A program made the translations under genes and the position numbers. From an uncultured Lachnospiraceae bacterium (GTDB lineage: Bacteria > Bacillota > Clostridia > Lachnospirales > Lachnospiraceae), in NCBI GenBank assembly GCA_902784025.1, contig CACZTF010000178.1, positions 1 through 6,665 on the forward strand: DNA of 6,665 nucleotides, given 5' to 3'. Below, in pieces: positions 5,729 through 6,665 of this stretch; within the stretch, counting starts at the first letter, position 1; each line of letters starts with the position of its first letter. The notes under the pieces are model-generated. The model saw only the letters and a program-made list of their open reading frames with translations, ran no database searches and was not told the origin of the DNA.

Positions 5729-6665
5729 TCATATCTGTGCTTTCATCAGATTTTTATAATAGCCTTCCAGACGTATAAGATCATTATGATGTCCTGTCTG
5801 GACTATCTGACCATCTTTCATAACGATGAGTTCATCCGCTTCCTTTATTGTAGATAATCTGTGGGCAACCATGATCACTGTTTTCTTATCTGCGATACTC
5901 TTTATAGTCTGCTGTATAAGCTTGTCAGTTTTAGTATCAAGGTTTGATACCGCTTCATCCATGACAAGTATGGGTGAATCTTTTAAAAGAGCTCTTGCAA
6001 TAGCGATCCTCTGTCTTTGTCCCCCTGACATCTGCAGACCTCTCTCCCCGGCAATGGTATCATAACCATCAGGCAGGGATTCTATGAAATCATCCACTTT
6101 GGCCATTTGAGCTGCATGACGTACTTCTTCGTCAGAAGCGTCAGGCTTACCCAGTTTAATATTATCTTTCATTGAAATATTGAACAGATAAACATCCTGA
6201 GGGACCACGGTTATCAGTTTTCTCAAGCATTCAAGCTTCATATCCCTGATATCAACACCGCCTATTTTTATGGCACCGTCTTTAACATCCCACATCCTGC
6301 ACAAAAGATTGGTACAAGTGGTCTTACCTGCCCCCGATCCGCCTACTATAGCTGTCATTTTACCCTTATGAGCAGTAAAACTCACATTCTTTATAACATC
6401 CTGTGATGTTTCGGAATATGCATATGAAACATCCTCAAATGTAACAGTACTGTCTAACGATCCTGCATCATTAAATTCACCGGTATCATTTATGATAGGC
6501 TTAGACTCTATTATATTACTGATCCTGTCAGATGCTGCAAAGATCAGACCGAAATTCCTGGCCATATTGCAAAGCTCCAGAAACGGACCGAAAACCAGCC
6601 AGACGATAGTTCCTACGACTGCAAACCATCCGGTAGAAAGCTGACCGTTGAAGACCAAAGCTATG
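5729..6665 (-). CDS. ABC exporter-fold protein (fused membrane and ATPase domains), C-terminal part, N-terminus off right edge
   Basis: The visible 312 residues cover the last one or two membrane helices and the complete nucleotide-binding domain of an ABC exporter-type half-transporter, which works as a homo- or heterodimer. Numbering from the codon at 6656-6658: membrane segment at about 11-30, then the ASDRISNIIE linker. Walker A GGSGAGKTT is at 106-114, Q-loop Gln154 in VVPQDVYLF, signature MSGGQRQR at 210-217, Walker B ILVMDE at 230-235 with catalytic Glu235, D-loop SNLD, and switch His266 in AHRLST. All key ATPase residues are present. The frame stays open to the window edge, so the TTG at 6658 is not a real start. 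The pairing with a methyltransferase and a Fec-type importer recalls YbtPQ/IrtAB transporters, exporter-fold proteins that import iron-siderophores; export of a small molecule is equally possible. A partner subunit may lie beyond the edge. Confidence 0.92.
   Translation of the reverse strand, partial: IALVFNGQLSTGWFAVVGTIVWLVFGPFLELCNMARNFGLIFAASDRISNIIESKPIINDTGEFNDAGSLDSTVTFEDVSYAYSETSQDVIKNVSFTAHKGKMTAIVGGSGAGKTTCTNLLCRMWDVKDGAIKIGGVDIRDMKLECLRKLITVVPQDVYLFNISMKDNIKLGKPDASDEEVRHAAQMAKVDDFIESLPDGYDTIAGERGLQMSGGQRQRIAIARALLKDSPILVMDEAVSNLDTKTDKLIQQTIKSIADKKTVIMVAHRLSTIKEADELIVMKDGQIVQTGHHNDLIRLEGYYKNLMKAQI

Overview
The window reads as Firmicutes DNA, most likely Clostridia and plausibly Lachnospiraceae (Butyrivibrio/Roseburia-like). 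This rests on moderately low G+C, strong AGGAGG-type ribosome binding sites, frequent AGA codons, and Gly/Ser/Thr/Asp-rich linkers after lipoprotein cysteines. No rRNA, tRNA, CRISPR array or recognisable transposase is present, and the assignment is an inference from style rather than from a marker gene.

Layout. (1) 1-397, minus strand: the N-terminal part of a lipoprotein substrate-binding protein of the Fec/Btu type, running off the left edge. (2) 398-609: a divergent control region built around a perfect 23-bp inverted repeat (468-490 and 539-561). The outward end of each arm forms the -35 region of one of two outward promoters with matching geometry. (3) 610-4888, plus strand: a four-gene operon with a second binding lipoprotein, a FecCD/BtuC-type permease, its ATPase, and a MATE-family efflux protein. 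(4) 4895-4932: a symmetrical hairpin that can terminate transcription from both sides. (5) 4946-6665, minus strand: a convergent operon with an ABC exporter-fold protein (N-terminus off the right edge) followed by a class I SAM-dependent methyltransferase.

Taken together this looks like a metal-chelate, siderophore or corrinoid handling locus. One lipoprotein, FecCD permease and ATPase make a complete importer. MATE supplies an export route in the same transcript. The methyltransferase and exporter-fold ABC protein may modify and move the same compound or a related one. The substrate cannot be read from sequence; no cobalamin riboswitch and no convincing Fur box were seen.

Two features deserve attention. 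The first is the mirror-image promoter pair with its shared 23-bp element, which suggests one regulator controls both binding-protein genes together. The second is a run of ten A residues in the signal-peptide region of the second lipoprotein (621-630). It puts the only well-placed ATG/Shine-Dalgarno pair one frame away from the rest of the gene, so expression would need slippage, a phase change or a correction of the sequence.
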